From Planctomyces sp. (GTDB taxonomy: Bacteria; Planctomycetota; Planctomycetia; Planctomycetales; Planctomycetaceae), in assembly GCA_005791255.1 (NCBI GenBank), contig SXXK01000249.1, positions 1 through 34,044 on the forward strand: DNA of 34,044 bases, read 5' to 3'. A program made the translations under genes and the position numbers. The stretch's first letter is position 1. Every line of letters starts with the position of its first letter. The notes beneath the pieces are model-generated. The model saw only the letters and a program-made list of their open reading frames with translations. It was not told the origin of the DNA and did no database searches. Below are positions 33,501-34,044 of the stretch, piece by piece.

Positions 33501-33654
33501 CACGCTTTGCACTGTCAGGGCCATGACAGGCAAAACAGCGGTCCGACAAAATCGGACGAATGTCACGGTTGAAGGAGGGAACCTGCTGAGCACCCACGGG
33601 AACACAACAGAAACCCAAAAACAACAGCATCAAGGCCAGGCGAACAGCTTGCAT
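30517..33654 (-). CDS. PSCyt1-DUF1549-LamG-DUF1553 (PSD1) exported cytochrome-like protein
   Basis: A 1045-residue exported protein. Signal peptide 1-22 (VRLALMLLFLGFCCVPVGAQ). The planctomycete cytochrome C domain holds C40/C43/H44 (CFACHGPDS). DUF1549 follows, with a second CxxCH at C321/C324/H325 (CARCHDHKYDP). A LamG/concanavalin-like domain lies at ~430-628 (FSVSLWLKTPD, SIYVNGQ, GMIDDVRVFD), then a Ser5 linker (632-636) and a Gly-rich stretch, and DUF1553 to the C-terminus. The two CxxCH motifs could bind haem c. The LamG domain suggests carbohydrate or extracellular-surface binding. It is the first gene of the - strand run. ATG 33654 has GAGGA 6 nt upstream and gives a proper signal peptide; open frame to 34002 is rejected. 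Confidence 0.93.
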   Translation of the reverse strand: MQAVRLALMLLFLGFCCVPVGAQQVPSFNRDIRPILSDRCFACHGPDSAKREADLRLDDRAAAIAGGAIVPGNPDDSAIIQRVLSTDADTVMPPPHAKLGTLSAGEVNLLREWIRGGAEYQAHWSFIPVPRGEATDATISGRVDRLIRRQLSERGLQQQRVADRQTLIRRLSFDLTGMPPTADEVRVFVEDADPEAVSHLVDRLLGSLRYGERMAVDWLDVARYSDSYGFQVDREREMWPWRDWVIDAFNRNLPFDQFVTWQLAGDLLPGATQEQILATAFNRLHQQEAEGGSVEEEYRVEYVSDRVQTFATAFLGLTFECARCHDHKYDPITQREYYQLFSMFQNIDEAGLYSYFTLSPPTPALTMTDAAAEAKLSELRQRVLDAEASLQTERVAGAERFGSWLSEVNLGELSLVSGEQARFGFDGAEGGHLSNAVRADQPAVLRGENRLVAGRVGEAVQFSGDDAVDLPVGNFQRHQPFSVSLWLKTPDVKSRAVVMHRSRAWTDAASRGYELLIEDGRLKWSLIHFWPGNAASVGLRELLPLNEWVHVTVVSDGSSRAAGLSIYVNGQRAETDVIRDSLTREITGGGGDNIALGERFRDRGFRDGMIDDVRVFDVGLTALECLAVFDASSSSSLLGSGSGGAGGGASLSADLRGQLLEWYLLRRDAAYQGSLQRLQEARRAEADYFQGLKEIMVMRELAEPKPAYVLFRGEYNQRREQVQAGVPAVLSAFPEGAPRNRLGLARWLTAPEHPLLARVTVNRIWQSLFGRGLVRTAEDFGSQGSRPLYPEVLDELADYFVRSGWDVKKLVRAIVLTETYQQRSVGSAGLMEDDPDNELLARGPRFRLSAEMIRDNALHSAGLLKERIGGPPVNPYEMTEAFKPAGVSGGDEAYRRSVYTSWRRTSPPPAMLAFDAPRRAVCTAKRERTDSPLQALILLNGVQYVEAARVLGEQLWQGSGGDVEAMIREGCLRCWSREPDEAELGILRQLWVEQLHHFAGQPERAAELLSVGQRKAAAGVLPAEAAAATVLAQALLAYDECVVRR
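31747..31762. repeat. Trinucleotide microsatellite in the PSD1/LamG gene
   Basis: Five to six GAC units on the + strand (read as TCG on the coding strand) encode serines 632-636 of the PSD1 protein. They lie in the linker between the LamG domain and DUF1553. In-frame length change would alter linker length only. Confidence 0.75.
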
Positions 33655-33818
33655 GCGACATCCTCTGCAGGTCCGAAAGAAAAGGCCGTCACCACCTATC
33701 CTACCACGAGCTCCCCGGAGGACACTTCGAGAATCCGGAGAGGGCAGGGGATTCCGAAAATCGCTGCCGTTCAATCCCGGCCAGCCGTTTTGCCCGGAAC
33801 CTTGGTTTTTTCGATCCT
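33655..33818. other. Intergenic gap between the ATPase and the PSD1 gene
   Basis: A 164-bp gap. On the - strand it contains an AAAAAA tract right after the ATPase stop, a TTGAAC without a well-spaced -10 element, and GGTAGGATAG (possible weak -10) closer to the PSD1 start. Neither a convincing promoter nor a terminator hairpin was found, so the start of the downstream operon remains undefined. Confidence 0.5.
33661..33665 (-). promoter_or_regulatory. Ribosome-binding site of the PSD1/LamG gene
   Basis: GAGGA on the - strand lies 6 nt before the ATG at 33654 and fixes the start ahead of the signal peptide. Confidence 0.65.
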
Positions 33819-34043
33819 TTACCCCGCCCGACCAATCAGCTTCCGCACCTCCACCAGCAACACCGGCAACAATGAACAAAACCCAATCAGCAACCAGTCC
33901 CCCGGATCCAATGACACCGTCTGCAGCACGCGCTGAAACAATGGCAAATAGACAGCCGCACACTGCAGCACAAAACACACTGTCACAGCACCCCACAACC
34001 ACACATTTGTGAACAGGCGGCGAGTAAAAATGGAACGCCGCTG
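33819..34043 (-). CDS. C-terminal end of a P-type cation-transporting ATPase (5' end outside window)
   Basis: The last 74 residues of a longer protein, entering from the right edge of the window. The reading RRLFTNVWLWGAVTVCFVLQ, then VYLPLFQRVLQTV and WLLIGFCSLLPVLLVEVRKL, is the end of the C-terminal transmembrane domain of calcium- or other cation-translocating P-type ATPases (two hydrophobic segments, F-x-N-x-W-L-W-G motif). The domain sits in the cytoplasmic membrane. Ion specificity cannot be judged from this part. Its stop is 164 bp upstream of the PSD1 start, so it may or may not be cotranscribed. No clear terminator was seen between them. Confidence 0.82.
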   Translation of the reverse strand, partial: QRRSIFTRRLFTNVWLWGAVTVCFVLQCAAVYLPLFQRVLQTVSLDPGDWLLIGFCSLLPVLLVEVRKLIGRAG

Positions 34044-34044
34044 C

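Noticed and set aside
33655-34002. N-terminal extension of the PSD1/LamG protein by 116 residues
   Set aside because: It would overlap the P-type ATPase C-terminus, and it would place the signal peptide in the interior. The ATG at 33654 has a good ribosome-binding site.

Overview
The window looks like a planctomycete chromosome. The strongest pointers are two tandem pairs of planctomycete-type exported genes (DUF1549/DUF1553 'PSD1' proteins with CxxCH motifs, each followed by a Tat-exported DUF1501 protein). A CARDB-like secreted protein at the left edge and high GC content fit the same picture. C clearly exceeds G on the + strand over the whole window, whichever way the genes point. This suggests that the - strand is the leading strand and that the + strand block at 7905-17600 runs against replication.

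Left edge (1-571): the C-terminal end of a large surface or secreted protein, followed by an intrinsic terminator.

Region 572-7507 (- strand): seven tightly coupled genes, mostly joined by 4-bp ATGA overlaps, that together form what looks like a complete GDP-route pathway to a CMP-activated nonulosonic acid of the legionaminic type. Transcript order is legF, legI, legG, legH, ptmE, legB, legC, almost exactly the reverse of the biochemical order. A good sigma70-like promoter lies at 7590-7619.

Region 7905-17600 (+ strand, divergent): a HisF-like/HisH-like/N-acetyl-sugar amidotransferase trio of the type that converts an N-acetyl group into an acetamidino group. It is followed by an HP-motif capsule-type protein, a DUF4254 protein, a GT9 glycosyltransferase, a GT52/polysialyltransferase-like protein, an AlgI-type MBOAT O-acyltransferase and a membrane-anchored SGNH/AlgJ-like partner. 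Read together, the two divergent operons encode synthesis, amidination, transfer and O-acetylation of an unusual acidic sugar on a surface glycan. No flippase, polymerase or ABC exporter lies inside the window.

Region 17607-33654 (- strand): ten co-directional genes, most separated by fewer than 55 bp or overlapping. In transcript order they are: PSD1 cytochrome-like protein with a LamG domain, DUF1501, a Tat-exported protein of unknown function, a second PSD1 protein with a long coiled-coil insert, a second DUF1501, a WD40 protein, an SNF2-family helicase, a SWIM zinc-finger protein with a histone-H1-like tail, a GNAT acetyltransferase and a class I methyltransferase. The right edge (33819-34043) holds the C-terminus of a P-type cation ATPase.

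The most interesting system is the predicted acetamidino-nonulosonic acid glycan locus (about 572-17600). Second is the fusion of PSD1/DUF1501 modules with a WD40/SNF2/SWIM module in one apparent operon. All functional statements come from motif recognition by eye; no database search was run.
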